A stretch of 64,000 nucleotides of DNA from Streptomyces sp. NBC_01283 (lineage in GTDB: Bacteria > Actinomycetota > Actinomycetes > Streptomycetales > Streptomycetaceae). The notes beneath the pieces were generated by a model that saw only the letters and a program-made list of their open reading frames with translations, was not told where the DNA came from and searched no databases. A program made the translations under genes and the position numbers. Position 1 is the first letter of the stretch, and every line of letters begins with the position of its first letter. Where the stretch lies: the NCBI RefSeq assembly GCF_041435335.1, contig NZ_CP108430.1, positions 7,529,001 through 7,593,000 of the forward strand, read 5' to 3'. This document shows, piece after piece, positions 14,019-23,975 of this stretch.

Positions 14019-15476
14019 TTGAACGACCAGCCCGGCCGGCGTCCCCAGCAGCAGGCCAAGTCCGGTAAGCCCGGCAAGCCGCACCGCCGTCCCAAGAAGG
14101 ACCCCGTCCGTTTCCTCGCCTTCGAGGCGCTGCGTGCCGTGGACGAGCGTGATGCCTACGCGAACCTCGTCCTGCCGCCGCTGCTGCGCAAGGCCCGCGA
14201 GAAGGAGGGGCCCGAGAAGTTCGACGCGCGTGACGCGGCGCTCGCCACCGAGCTGGTCTACGGGACGCTGCGCAGGCAGGGAACGTACGACGCGATCGTG
14301 GCGGCCTGCATCGACCGGCCGCTGCGCGAGGTCGACCCGCCGGTGCTCGACGTCCTGAACATGGGCGTGCACCAGTTGCTCGGCACGCGCATCCCGACGC
14401 ACGCCGCCGTCTCCGCCTCCGTGGAGCTGGCGCGCGTGGTGCTCGGTGACGGGCGGGCCAAGTTCGTCAACGCGGTCCTGCGCAAGGTCGCCGCCGACGA
14501 TCTCGACACCTGGGTGGAGAAGGTCGCGCCGCCCTACGACGACGATGCCGAGGACCATCTCGCCGTCGTCCACTCGCACCCCCGCTGGGTCGTCTCGGCG
14601 CTCTGGGACGCGCTCGGCGGCGGCCGTGCTGGCATCGAGGACCTCCTGGAGGCCGACAACGAGCGGCCCGAGGTGACCCTCGTGGCCCGGCCGGGACGCA
14701 CCACCGCCGATGAGCTCCTGGACGCGGTCGGCGAGGAGTCCGCGCTGCCGGGTCGCTGGTCGCCGTATGCCGTGCGGCTCAGCGAAGGCGGCGAGCCCGG
14801 GTCGATCGAGGCCGTGCGCGAAGGCCGCGCCGGGGTCCAGGACGAGGGCAGCCAGCTCGTCGCGATCGCACTCGCGAACGCCCCGGTGGAGGGGCGCGAC
14901 GAGAGGTGGCTCGACGGATGCGCGGGCCCCGGCGGCAAGGCCGCCATGCTCGCCGGTCTCGCCTCGCAGCGGGGCGCCGTCCTGCTCGCCGCCGAGAAGC
15001 AGCCGCACCGGGCCCGCCTCGTCGCCCAGGCACTGCGGGGCAACCCGGGACCGTACGAGGTCATCGCCGCCGACGGCACCCGGCCGCCGTGGCAGCCCGG
15101 CACCTTCGACCGTGTCCTGATGGACGTGCCCTGCACGGGACTCGGCGCCCTGCGCCGTCGCCCCGAGGCCCGCTGGCGCCGCCGCCCCGAGGATCTGGAC
15201 GGCTTCGCGCCGCTGCAACGGGGGCTGCTGCGTACCGCGTTGGAGTCCGTGCGGGTCGGAGGCGTCGTCGGGTACGCCACCTGTTCACCGCATCTCGCGG
15301 AGACGCGTGCCGTCGTCGACGACGTGCTCAAGCAGCACCCGGGTGCCGAGCTCATCGACGCCCGGCCGCTGATGCAGGACGTACCGGCGCTCGGTGACGG
15401 GCCCGACGTCCAGCTGTGGCCGCATCTGCACGGCACGGACGCGATGTACCTAGCGCTGATCCGGCGGACTGCCTGA
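14019..15476 (+). CDS. rsmB: 16S rRNA (cytosine-967-C5) methyltransferase RsmB family
   Basis: Methylates C967 of 16S rRNA with SAM. The N-terminal ~150 residues form a NusB-like RNA-binding domain (FLAFEALRAVDERDAYANLVLP). The methyltransferase half has the SAM motif DGCAGPGGKAAMLA, the DVPCTGLGALRRRPEARW motif and the catalytic YATCSPHLAET. The start is TTG at 14019, five bases after GGAG; no better start lies before the conserved region. The lysine-, glutamine- and proline-rich first 30 residues are typical of streptomycete members. Its last 27 bases overlap the 3' end of the convergent MMPL gene. Confidence 0.95.
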   Translation: MNDQPGRRPQQQAKSGKPGKPHRRPKKDPVRFLAFEALRAVDERDAYANLVLPPLLRKAREKEGPEKFDARDAALATELVYGTLRRQGTYDAIVAACIDRPLREVDPPVLDVLNMGVHQLLGTRIPTHAAVSASVELARVVLGDGRAKFVNAVLRKVAADDLDTWVEKVAPPYDDDAEDHLAVVHSHPRWVVSALWDALGGGRAGIEDLLEADNERPEVTLVARPGRTTADELLDAVGEESALPGRWSPYAVRLSEGGEPGSIEAVREGRAGVQDEGSQLVAIALANAPVEGRDERWLDGCAGPGGKAAMLAGLASQRGAVLLAAEKQPHRARLVAQALRGNPGPYEVIAADGTRPPWQPGTFDRVLMDVPCTGLGALRRRPEARWRRRPEDLDGFAPLQRGLLRTALESVRVGGVVGYATCSPHLAETRAVVDDVLKQHPGAELIDARPLMQDVPALGDGPDVQLWPHLHGTDAMYLALIRRTA

Positions 15477-17672
15477 CTCCGCTCCCGTCTCCTTTCCGGT
15501 GCCCTTGCCCGCCACCACGGTCGAGGGCGTACGGGCGGCGGGGTCCTTGCTCAGGGCGTGCGGCCACCACACCTTCGGCCCCACGTCCAGGAACAACGCG
15601 GTGACCAGGACGGACCGTACGACGAAGGTGTCGAGCAGGACGCCGAGCGCGACCGCGAAGCCGATCTCGGCGAACGCCACCATCGGGAGCGTGCCGAGCG
15701 CGGCGAAGGTGCCCGCGAGGACCAGGCCCGCCGACGTGATGACCGCGCCGGTCGCGGCGAGGCCCGTGAGCACGCCCGCACGGGTGCCCTGTCGGCCCGC
15801 TTCCTCACGGATGCGGGTCGACAGGAAGATGTTGTAGTCGATGCCGAGTGCCACCAGGAACACGAAGACGAAGAGCGGGAAGTCCGTGGACTCGCCCGCG
15901 TAGTCGAAGAGGTGGTGGAAGGCGAGCGCGCTGATGCCGAGCGCGGCGGAGAACGAGAGCACCACCGTCGCGATCAGGAGCAGCGGCGCGATCAGGGCGC
16001 GCAGCAGCACGGTCAGGATCAGCAGGACGACCACGAGGACGAGCGGGATCACCAGCTTGTTGTCGTGGGTCGTGGCGCGGTCCATGTCCAGGAGGGCGGC
16101 CGTGCCGCCGCCCACCTGCGCGTCCGCGTCGGGCACCGCGTGCACCGCTTCGCGCACCCGCTCCACGGTCTGCTTGGCCGCCTCGCTGTCGGAGGGGTCG
16201 GTCACAGTCGCCTCGAACAGGACCCGGCCCCCGGACTCCGCCTTCGTCCCCGGCGGTACGGCGACGCTCGTCCGGTCCACGCCGCGGGTCCGCGCGACCA
16301 CTCTGCGGACCTGGTCGCCCTGGGCCGTGTTCGCCACGACCACCAGTGGGTCACCGCTGCCCGCGGGGAAGTACTCCGCCTGCACCTCCTGGCCCACGAT
16401 CGAGTCCGGCTTGTCCGTGAATGAGTCCGCGTTGCTGAGCCCCTCGGCGCGCAGCTGCGTCAGGCCAAGGGCCAGCGCCGCGAGGGCCACCGCGGTGACG
16501 CTCCAGGTCAGGCGCGGGCGGTGGGCGATACGGCGGCCCGTGCGGGCCCAGACACCGCGCTCGGTGGGCTCGTCCGAACCGTTGTGCGGGATCAGCGGCC
16601 AGAAGAGCCACCGGCCGCAGACCACCAGGAGGGCGGGGAACAGCGACATCATCACCAGCAGGGCGACCGCGACGCCGATCGCGGCCACCGGCCCCAGGCC
16701 CCGCGTCGAGTTCATGTCGGCGGTGAGCAGCACCAGCATGCTGACCACGACCGTGGCGCCCGACGCGATGACCGCGGGGCCCGCCCGGTGCAGGGCGAGC
16801 TGCATCGCCTCGTGCCGGTCCTCGTGGCGGCGCAGCTCTTCGCGGTAGCGAGCGACCAGGAGCAGGGCATAGTCCGTCCCCGCCCCGAAGACGAGGACCG
16901 TCAGGATGCCCGCGCTCTGGCCGTTGACCGTCAGGCCCGCGTGCTCCGCCAGGAGGTAGATCAGCGCCTGCGCGGTGAAGAGGGAGACGATCACCGAGAG
17001 CAGCGGGACGAGCAGGAGAACCGGGCTGCGGTAGGTGATCAGGAGGATCACGACGACCACGCCGGCCGCGGCGAGGAGCAGCGTCGAGTCGATGCCCTCG
17101 AACGCCTCGGAGAAGTCCGCCGAGGTACCGCCGGGCCCGGTGACGTGCACCGCGAGCCCTTCCGCCTTCTCACCGGTCCCGCCCACCACGTCACGCATCG
17201 AGTCGACGGCCGGCGCGATCCGCTCCCAGCCCTTCTCGTCCATGGTGATGGGCACGAAGACCTGCGCCGCCTGGGCGTCGGCGGGCCGCTTCGCGTCGAA
17301 GACGGGCCCGCGGGTCTCCTGGCCCCGCACGCCATGGGCGCGCAGCTCCTTGAGCTCCCTGACGTCCTTGGCGATCCGCGCCCGGTCCGCGAGGGTCAGT
17401 CCGTCCTCGCGGTCGTACACGATGATCGCGGGAATCTGCTCGGGCCTGAACTCCTCGGAGATGTCCAGGACTTGGGTGGATTCCGCTGAGCCCGGCAGCC
17501 AGGACGAGGCCTGGTTGTCCTGGGCGTCCGTGAGCTTCTGGGCGAGCGGTGCCGCGGCGATGATCACCACCAGCCAGAACAGCACCACAAGCCACTTGGT
17601 GCGCCGCCCGCACACGAGCCGGGCCACGCCGCGGCCCGCCTCGCGCTGTCCGTCCGACCGTTCGTCTGGCAT
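15450..17672 (-). CDS. MMPL/RND-family membrane exporter
   Basis: A 740-residue integral membrane protein of the MMPL branch of the RND superfamily. It has two homologous halves, each one membrane helix, a large outer loop and five helices. Proton-relay motifs are visible in both: [18 protein letters not shown] in the first half and [17 protein letters not shown] in the second. Members export lipids or drugs; the substrate here cannot be told. The ATG at 17672 ([15 protein letters not shown]) gives a short cytoplasmic leader before the first helix [18 protein letters not shown]. The C-terminus is hydrophilic and overlaps rsmB by 27 bases in the opposite direction. No regulator is adjacent; rpe diverges 132 bases away. 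Confidence 0.92.
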   Translation of the reverse strand: MPDERSDGQREAGRGVARLVCGRRTKWLVVLFWLVVIIAAAPLAQKLTDAQDNQASSWLPGSAESTQVLDISEEFRPEQIPAIIVYDREDGLTLADRARIAKDVRELKELRAHGVRGQETRGPVFDAKRPADAQAAQVFVPITMDEKGWERIAPAVDSMRDVVGGTGEKAEGLAVHVTGPGGTSADFSEAFEGIDSTLLLAAAGVVVVILLITYRSPVLLLVPLLSVIVSLFTAQALIYLLAEHAGLTVNGQSAGILTVLVFGAGTDYALLLVARYREELRRHEDRHEAMQLALHRAGPAVIASGATVVVSMLVLLTADMNSTRGLGPVAAIGVAVALLVMMSLFPALLVVCGRWLFWPLIPHNGSDEPTERGVWARTGRRIAHRPRLTWSVTAVALAALALGLTQLRAEGLSNADSFTDKPDSIVGQEVQAEYFPAGSGDPLVVVANTAQGDQVRRVVARTRGVDRTSVAVPPGTKAESGGRVLFEATVTDPSDSEAAKQTVERVREAVHAVPDADAQVGGGTAALLDMDRATTHDNKLVIPLVLVVVLLILTVLLRALIAPLLLIATVVLSFSAALGISALAFHHLFDYAGESTDFPLFVFVFLVALGIDYNIFLSTRIREEAGRQGTRAGVLTGLAATGAVITSAGLVLAGTFAALGTLPMVAFAEIGFAVALGVLLDTFVVRSVLVTALFLDVGPKVWWPHALSKDPAARTPSTVVAGKGTGKETGAESGSPPDQR

Positions 17673-17804
17673 GGCTACCCCCGCTGCCCCACGTGGTGCC
17701 GGTGGACCGCCCAGCATGGCACGCGGTCCATGGTCAGAGGAGCCGGTTGGCTCACGCTGCGGACCGCGGAGGGCAACGAGCGCGGGACATGGCAGTCTTG
17801 GGGC

Positions 17805-18491
17805 ATGGCCGTGCAGATCAACCCCAGCATCCTGTCCGCGGATTTCGCCCGTCTTGCCGAGGAGGCAAGGGCGGTGGAAGGCGCCGACTGGCTCCATGTC
17901 GACGTCATGGACAACCACTTCGTCCCTAACCTCACCCTGGGGGTGCCGGTCGTAGAGTCGCTCGCCCGGGCGACGGACACGCCGCTGGACTGCCATCTGA
18001 TGATCGAGGACGTCGATCGCTGGGCCCCGCAGTACGTCGAGGCGGGCGCCGGATCGGTCACCTTCCACGCGGAGGCGGCCGCGGCGCCCGTCCGTCTTGC
18101 CCGTGAGATCCGCGCCAAGGGCGCCCGCGCCTCCATGGCGCTGAAGCCCGCGACGCCCATCGAGCCGTACGAGGATCTGCTCCCCGAGCTCGACATGCTG
18201 CTGATCATGACCGTCGAGCCGGGGTTCGGGGGCCAGTCCTTCCTCGACATCATGCTTCCGAAGATCCGCCGTACCCGTGAGCTGATCAGCAAGCACGGCC
18301 TCGAACTCTGGCTCCAGGTCGACGGCGGGGTCTCGGCCTCGACCATCGAGCGCTGCGCCGAGGCCGGCGCCGACGTCTTCGTGGCGGGCTCCGCGGTGTA
18401 CGGCGCGGAGGACCCGGCGGCGGCGGTACGCGCACTGCGCTCCCAGGCGGCCGGGGCGACGTCCACGGCGGCATGGGCATGCGGCCACTGA
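17805..18491 (+). CDS. rpe: Ribulose-phosphate 3-epimerase
   Basis: Interconverts ribulose 5-phosphate and xylulose 5-phosphate in the pentose phosphate pathway. The TIM-barrel signatures are [32 protein letters not shown] (metal ligands), [24 protein letters not shown] and VDGGVS. Length is 228 residues. The ATG at 17805 is the family start; the frame is open for 25 codons upstream without conservation. The C-terminal ~20 residues are Ala-rich and variable. Confidence 0.97.
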   Translation: MAVQINPSILSADFARLAEEARAVEGADWLHVDVMDNHFVPNLTLGVPVVESLARATDTPLDCHLMIEDVDRWAPQYVEAGAGSVTFHAEAAAAPVRLAREIRAKGARASMALKPATPIEPYEDLLPELDMLLIMTVEPGFGGQSFLDIMLPKIRRTRELISKHGLELWLQVDGGVSASTIERCAEAGADVFVAGSAVYGAEDPAAAVRALRSQAAGATSTAAWACGH

Positions 18492-18576
18492 GCCACGAGA
18501 ACGTGAACGCAGTCCTTCAGGGCTGATCAAGTACGTCGGATCTGCAAGGATGAACGGCGAACCCGGGTTGTGCTGC

Positions 18577-18636
18577 GGCAATGCGCGAGAAGTCGTGGCA
18601 ATGCGTGCGAAGCCGCACCAATGGGTGTGAACGCGT
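18577..18636 (+). repeat. Three 20-bp phased direct repeats before the SorC-type gene
   Basis: Imperfect repeats begin at 18577, 18597 and 18617, with exact 20-base steps. Each starts GGCAATG or ACCAATG, followed by a G-rich run and GAA. They lie 39 to 98 bases upstream of the start at 18675. Same-face direct repeats are the usual operator form for SorC/CggR regulators, so autoregulation is likely. Confidence 0.5.
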
Positions 18637-18674
18637 GAACGACAGTTGCTTGAAATGACAGTGAGGAGATCGTC

Positions 18675-19697
18675 GTGTCGACGGGCGGCCGGTCAGCCAT
18701 GCGGATGGGACCCGCGGAGCTGGTGCAGGCGGCGGCCATGGCCCGCCGCTTCTATCTCGAGGGCAAGTCCAAGATCCAGATCGCCGAGGAGTTCGGCGTG
18801 AGCCGCTTCAAGGTGGCCCGGGTCCTGGAGACGGCTCTCGAGCGTGATCTCGTACGGATCGAGATCCGGGTGCCCGCCGAGCTGGACGCGGAGCGCTCGG
18901 ACGCGCTCCGGGCCCGCTACGGCCTGCGGCACGCGGTCGTCGTGGAGTCTCCGACGTCCGCCGACGAGATCGACGACTCTCCCGACCCCGAGAACCTCGG
19001 CGAGGTGGCGGCGGACCTGCTCGGCGAGCTCGTCACCGAGGGCGATGTCCTCGGCCTGGCGTGGGGGCGCTCGACCATTCACATGGCCGCCGCCCTCGAC
19101 CAGCTTCCGCCGTGCACGGTCGTGCAGCTGACGGGTGTGTACGACGCCGGGACCGCCGAACGCGGGTCGGTCGAGGCCGTGCGGCGTGCCGCGCAGGTCT
19201 CCGGCGGCGAGGCCCACCCCATCTACGCGCCGATGCTCCTGCCGGACCCGGCCACCGCGGCGGCCCTGCGCAACCAGACGGGCATCGCCCGCGCCTTCGA
19301 GTACTTCGACAAGGTGACCGTGGCCGCGGTGTCCATCGGCTCCTGGGAGCCCGGCATCTCCACCGTCCACGACATGCTCAGCGACGAGGAGCGGGCGCAC
19401 TACGCCTCGCTGGGAGTCGCCGCCGAGATGTCCGCGCACCTCTTCGATGCCGAGGGGCGCCGGGTCGGGCGCGACCTGGGGGAGCGGTGCATCACCGTCG
19501 AGGCCGATCGGCTTCGACGGATTCCTGAAGTCGTGGCCATCGCCGGGGGGCAGCGGAAGGCCGCCGCGATTGACGCCGTGCTTCGGTCCGGGCTTGTCAC
19601 CAGCCTGGTGACGGACACTGCTGCCGCGGATCAGCTGATGGTCATGGGGCACACGCCGCATCCCGCGTTGGATCGGGCTGACCCGGACGGCAACTGA
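18675..19697 (+). CDS. SorC/DeoR-type sugar-responsive transcriptional regulator
   Basis: A 340-residue regulator. The N-terminal HTH spans residues ~15-50 (AAMARRFYLEGKSKIQIAEEFGVSRFKVARVLE). The rest is the SorC sugar-phosphate-binding domain, with the family signatures GLAWGRSTIHMAAAL, ELVTEGDVLG and IAGGQRKAAAI. Members bind phosphorylated sugars and act on carbohydrate genes. Standing next to rpe, it may sense a pentose-phosphate intermediate, but that is inference. The GTG at 18675 follows GAGGAG by seven bases. Three phased direct repeats lie in its promoter region. Confidence 0.9.
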   Translation: MSTGGRSAMRMGPAELVQAAAMARRFYLEGKSKIQIAEEFGVSRFKVARVLETALERDLVRIEIRVPAELDAERSDALRARYGLRHAVVVESPTSADEIDDSPDPENLGEVAADLLGELVTEGDVLGLAWGRSTIHMAAALDQLPPCTVVQLTGVYDAGTAERGSVEAVRRAAQVSGGEAHPIYAPMLLPDPATAAALRNQTGIARAFEYFDKVTVAAVSIGSWEPGISTVHDMLSDEERAHYASLGVAAEMSAHLFDAEGRRVGRDLGERCITVEADRLRRIPEVVAIAGGQRKAAAIDAVLRSGLVTSLVTDTAAADQLMVMGHTPHPALDRADPDGN

Positions 19698-19701
19698 CCT
19701 G

Positions 19702-19755
19702 CTGCGGGCCGCAGGGGGCTGGTCGCGCAGTTCCCCGCGCCCCTGACGGGGCGCC
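19702..19755. repeat. Interspersed intergenic repeat, copy A
   Basis: Contains GGTCGCGCAGTTCCCCGCGC followed by a GCGCCCC/GGGGCGC hairpin (19737-19743 with 19748-19754, loop TGAC). Copies B and C share the same core. All three sit at gene ends. From memory, this sequence recurs between genes in many Streptomyces genomes. Here it may also act as the terminator of the SorC-type gene. Confidence 0.7.
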
Positions 19756-19772
19756 GTGGCAGCATCTGTCGC

Positions 19773-20159
19773 ATGCTGAACCGGTTCGTCCCCCGTGCCC
19801 TGGCCGCGTTGCTGGTCTGCTTCGCGGTCCTCGTCACGGGCTGCTCATCGGGCGACGGCACGTCGGACGGCACGGTGGACGGCAGGGCGACCGTCCGTGC
19901 CGACCGGCTGCCCGCCGAAGCCCGGCAGACCTTGCGGCTCATCGATGACGGGGGCCCCTTCCCGTACGAGAAGGACGGCTCCGTCTTCGGGAACTTCGAG
20001 GGAGAGCTGCCGAAGCAGCGGCGCGGCTACTACCGCGAGTACACCGTGCGCACCCCCGGCGAACGCGACCGCGGGGCACGGCGGATCGTCACCGGGAGCG
20101 GTGGCGAGACCTACTACACGGACGACCACTACGCGTCCTTCAAGGCGGTACTGAGATGA
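19773..20159 (+). CDS. RNase Sa-like guanyl-specific ribonuclease, predicted lipoprotein
   Basis: A 128-residue secreted RNase of the barnase/T1/Sa family that cuts after guanine. The N-terminus is a signal peptide with a lipobox (ALLVCFAVLVTGC, Cys about residue 24), so the enzyme should be anchored outside the membrane. The mature part aligns well with RNase Sa: GPFPYEKDG, GYYREYTV (general base Glu), GARRIVTG (Arg pair) and DDHYASF (catalytic His) are all kept. The two disulfide cysteines of RNase Sa are absent. Its stop overlaps the barstar start as ATGA. No clear ribosome-binding site precedes the ATG. Confidence 0.9.
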   Translation: MLNRFVPRALAALLVCFAVLVTGCSSGDGTSDGTVDGRATVRADRLPAEARQTLRLIDDGGPFPYEKDGSVFGNFEGELPKQRRGYYREYTVRTPGERDRGARRIVTGSGGETYYTDDHYASFKAVLR

Positions 20160-20542
20160 CGCCCGACCGGCCGGCCCCCGAGGCCCCCGAGCCACTCGCG
20201 CCCGTCCTGGAGGCCGTCCGCGCCGCGGGGCTGCGGACCGTCTCGCTCGACCTGACCGGGGTGCGCGACAAGAGCGCCTTCATGGACCGCTGCGCCCGCG
20301 CGCTGGAACTGCCCGCATGGTTCGGACGCAACTGGGACGCGCTCGCCGACTGCCTCACCGACCTCGGATGGGCGCCTGCCGCACCCGGACGGCTGCTCGT
20401 CGTCACCGGCTGGCAGGGGTACGCCGAAGCGGCGCCCCAGGAGTGGATCATCGCCCAGGAGGTGTTCACCGACGCGGTCGAGTACGCCCGGGAGCGCGGG
20501 ACCGGCCTGGAGATCGTTCTCGCGCTCGGCACCCGCGCCTGA
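20156..20542 (+). CDS. Barstar-family ribonuclease inhibitor
   Basis: A 128-residue cytoplasmic inhibitor that would block the upstream RNase before it is exported. The barstar fold is recognised by LDLTGVRDKSAFMDRCARALELPAWFGRNWDALADCL, which contains the conserved WFGxNWDAL inhibitory helix, followed by a beta strand LLVVTGW. Its start overlaps the RNase stop, so enzyme and inhibitor are made together. Confidence 0.93.
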   Translation: MTPDRPAPEAPEPLAPVLEAVRAAGLRTVSLDLTGVRDKSAFMDRCARALELPAWFGRNWDALADCLTDLGWAPAAPGRLLVVTGWQGYAEAAPQEWIIAQEVFTDAVEYARERGTGLEIVLALGTRA

Positions 20543-20650
20543 GCGGAGCGTGATCGTCCGGACGCCCGCTTGGAGGATCCGACCAGGGCCCTTGTGACCC
20601 GGCTGGGTGATCATCCCAGGCAGCGCATCACCCGGGACATGGGACACTGA

Positions 20651-22159
<1,509 letters not shown>

Positions 22160-22166
22160 TTGCTGG

Positions 22167-22240
22167 GCGGGGAGCTGTGCCCTTTGGCTGCGGGTTTGTC
22201 GTGGCCGGTCGCACAGCTCCCCGCGCCCCTTTACGGGGCC
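22167..22240. repeat. Interspersed intergenic repeat, copy B, with long hairpin
   Basis: The core CGGTCGCACAGCTCCCCGCG matches copies A and C with changes. In this copy GCGGGGAGCTGTGC (22167-22180) pairs perfectly with GCACAGCTCCCCGC (22211-22224), so substitutions relative to the other copies are compensated in the opposite arm. It lies between convergent guaB1 and the SGNH gene, and its last bases include the SGNH stop codon (22231-22233). It probably serves as a shared terminator. Confidence 0.75.
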
Positions 22241-23169
22241 TGGGCCGCTGCCACCGCTTTCGCCAGCAGCTCGTGGCCCTCGTCGCCCGGATGCACCCCG
22301 TCCACCAGGTGCTTCGCGTCCAGCAGCTCGCCGCCCGGCAGCAGATCGGCCCCCGCGTCCAGGGCCGCCCGCTCCACGGCGGTGCGTAGGTCCCGGAGCG
22401 TGGCGCCGAGCGCGTTCGGCGTCGTCTCGGCGTCCGGGCGGACCACCGGGGAGACGACCAGGAGGGGGACTTCTGGGTGCCCCCGGCGCACCAGGGCCAG
22501 GAACGCCCGCGTCGTCTCGTACAGCAGCCCCGCCGAATGCGGCGTACGCGACCAGCAGTTCGTGCCGAAGGCCAGAGTGATCAAGTCGGCGTCCAGCGCG
22601 GCGAGTTGCTCGGCCGACGCCAGTTCCCCGCGCGCCGCGCCCGCGTACCCGAGGTTCACCGTCTCCACCCCGAGAGCGCGTCCCGCCCGTGCGGGCCACG
22701 CCAGATGGGGCCGTGAGACCGACCAGCCCTCCGCGATCGAGTCTCCGTAGACGAGCCAGCGTGGCTGCGGGGCGGCGGGTGTGAGGGTGCCGCTCACGGG
22801 GTGCACCCCGTGCAGGACGGGTCGCAGCGCCTCCGGCAGGTGCAGGGTGAACTCCCCATCGGGAGAGGGGAGTTGGAGCAGCGTCCGGTGCTTGCCCGGC
22901 GATGCGGGCGTGTCGGTGGCGGCCTCGCCCGCGAGCAGCGTGAACACCGGGGGCGCGTCGCGATACGAGTCCGCCGCCGATGAGGGAGACGCGGTGTACG
23001 TGATCTCCACCGCGCTCACCCCGCGCGCCGTGAACTCAAGGCGGACCCCGGCCGGGAGGCCCGCCCGCTCCCACGTGTCCCCGGGGAGGCGTGCGCGGTC
23101 GGCGGGGTCGGCGCGCATCGCCCGGCCGTCCTCGGTCCACCAGGGCGCACCCCGCACGAACTCCCTCAC
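22231..23169 (-). CDS. SGNH/GDSL-family hydrolase (esterase or lipase type)
   Basis: A 312-residue hydrolase with no signal peptide. The N-terminal ~120 residues form a beta-rich accessory domain (RLEFTARGVSAVEITYTA). The SGNH core follows: VYGDSIAEGW (nucleophile Ser), LGYAGAARGE (Gly block), LAFGTNCW (Asn block) and DGVHPGDEGH (Asp-His). Such two-domain enzymes act as carbohydrate or acyl esterases. The GTG at 23169 overlaps the upstream SDR stop in a GTGA. It is the last gene of the LLM-SDR-SGNH operon, and its stop is inside repeat copy B. Confidence 0.88.
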   Translation of the reverse strand: MREFVRGAPWWTEDGRAMRADPADRARLPGDTWERAGLPAGVRLEFTARGVSAVEITYTASPSSAADSYRDAPPVFTLLAGEAATDTPASPGKHRTLLQLPSPDGEFTLHLPEALRPVLHGVHPVSGTLTPAAPQPRWLVYGDSIAEGWSVSRPHLAWPARAGRALGVETVNLGYAGAARGELASAEQLAALDADLITLAFGTNCWSRTPHSAGLLYETTRAFLALVRRGHPEVPLLVVSPVVRPDAETTPNALGATLRDLRTAVERAALDAGADLLPGGELLDAKHLVDGVHPGDEGHELLAKAVAAAQAP

Positions 23170-23975
23170 CGCGCGCCTCCGATGGTCGGGTAGGGGAACT
23201 TCACGCCGACCCCGCCGTCCACGACGAGCGTCTGCCCGGTGACGTACGAGGAGAGCGGCGAGGCGAAGAAGAGCAGCGCGGAGGCGATGTCCGAGGTCTC
23301 GGCCACCCGGTCGAGCGGGGCGTTGCGGGCGTTGCGCGCGCGGCCCTCCTCGCCGATCAGGCCCGCCACGCGCGGGGTCCAGACGACACCGGGCGCCACC
23401 GCGTTCACCCGCACGCCGCGCGGGCCGTACTCCACCGCAGCCGAGCGGACCAGCGAGATCAGGCCCGCCTTGGCCGCCCCGTACGCGGCGTGCAGGGGCG
23501 CCGCCGTCAGGCCCGACACCGACGCGACGAAGACCAGGGGGCCGCCGCCCGCTTCGGCGAGCGCCCCACCGCCGTACTGGACCGCGAGCCAGGCGTGCCG
23601 CAGGACCAGGGAGAAGTGCCAGTCCCAGGAGGCGTCGTCCAGCTCGTCCAGGGGCGTGTAGCGGGCCATGCCCACGATGTCGACGACACCGCCGAGTCCG
23701 CCCAACTCCCTTCGGGTGTAGGCGAAGAGCTCCCGTACGTTTTCGCGCCGGGTCACGTCCGCCACGTACGGGATGCCGCCCGTCTCCGCGGCGACCGCCT
23801 CGGCGCGGCCCTGGTCGAGATCCACGCACAGGACCCGCGCGCCCGCCGCCGTGAGCGCGTGCGCGGTCTGGCGGCCGATGCCGTTGCCCGCGCCGAGCAG
23901 GACGAAGGGGCGGCCGTCCAGGCGGTGCAGGGCGGCGTAGTCGGGGACGGGGGAGGTGTCGAGGGGCTCGCTCAC
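23166..23975 (-). CDS. Short-chain dehydrogenase/reductase
   Basis: A 269-residue NAD(P)-dependent oxidoreductase. The Rossmann glycine motif is LLGAGNGIGRQTA at about residue 27. The catalytic Ser lies in VASVSGL, and the Tyr-Lys pair in AAYGAAKAG. The C-terminal PFPTIGG-like tail follows the VDGGV strand. An acidic residue at the end of strand 2 (LCVDLDQGR) favours NAD over NADP. It overlaps the LLM gene upstream and the SGNH gene downstream by four bases each. Substrate unknown; the operon suggests oxidation of an alcohol in the breakdown of a natural compound. Confidence 0.9.
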   Translation of the reverse strand: MSEPLDTSPVPDYAALHRLDGRPFVLLGAGNGIGRQTAHALTAAGARVLCVDLDQGRAEAVAAETGGIPYVADVTRRENVRELFAYTRRELGGLGGVVDIVGMARYTPLDELDDASWDWHFSLVLRHAWLAVQYGGGALAEAGGGPLVFVASVSGLTAAPLHAAYGAAKAGLISLVRSAAVEYGPRGVRVNAVAPGVVWTPRVAGLIGEEGRARNARNAPLDRVAETSDIASALLFFASPLSSYVTGQTLVVDGGVGVKFPYPTIGGAR

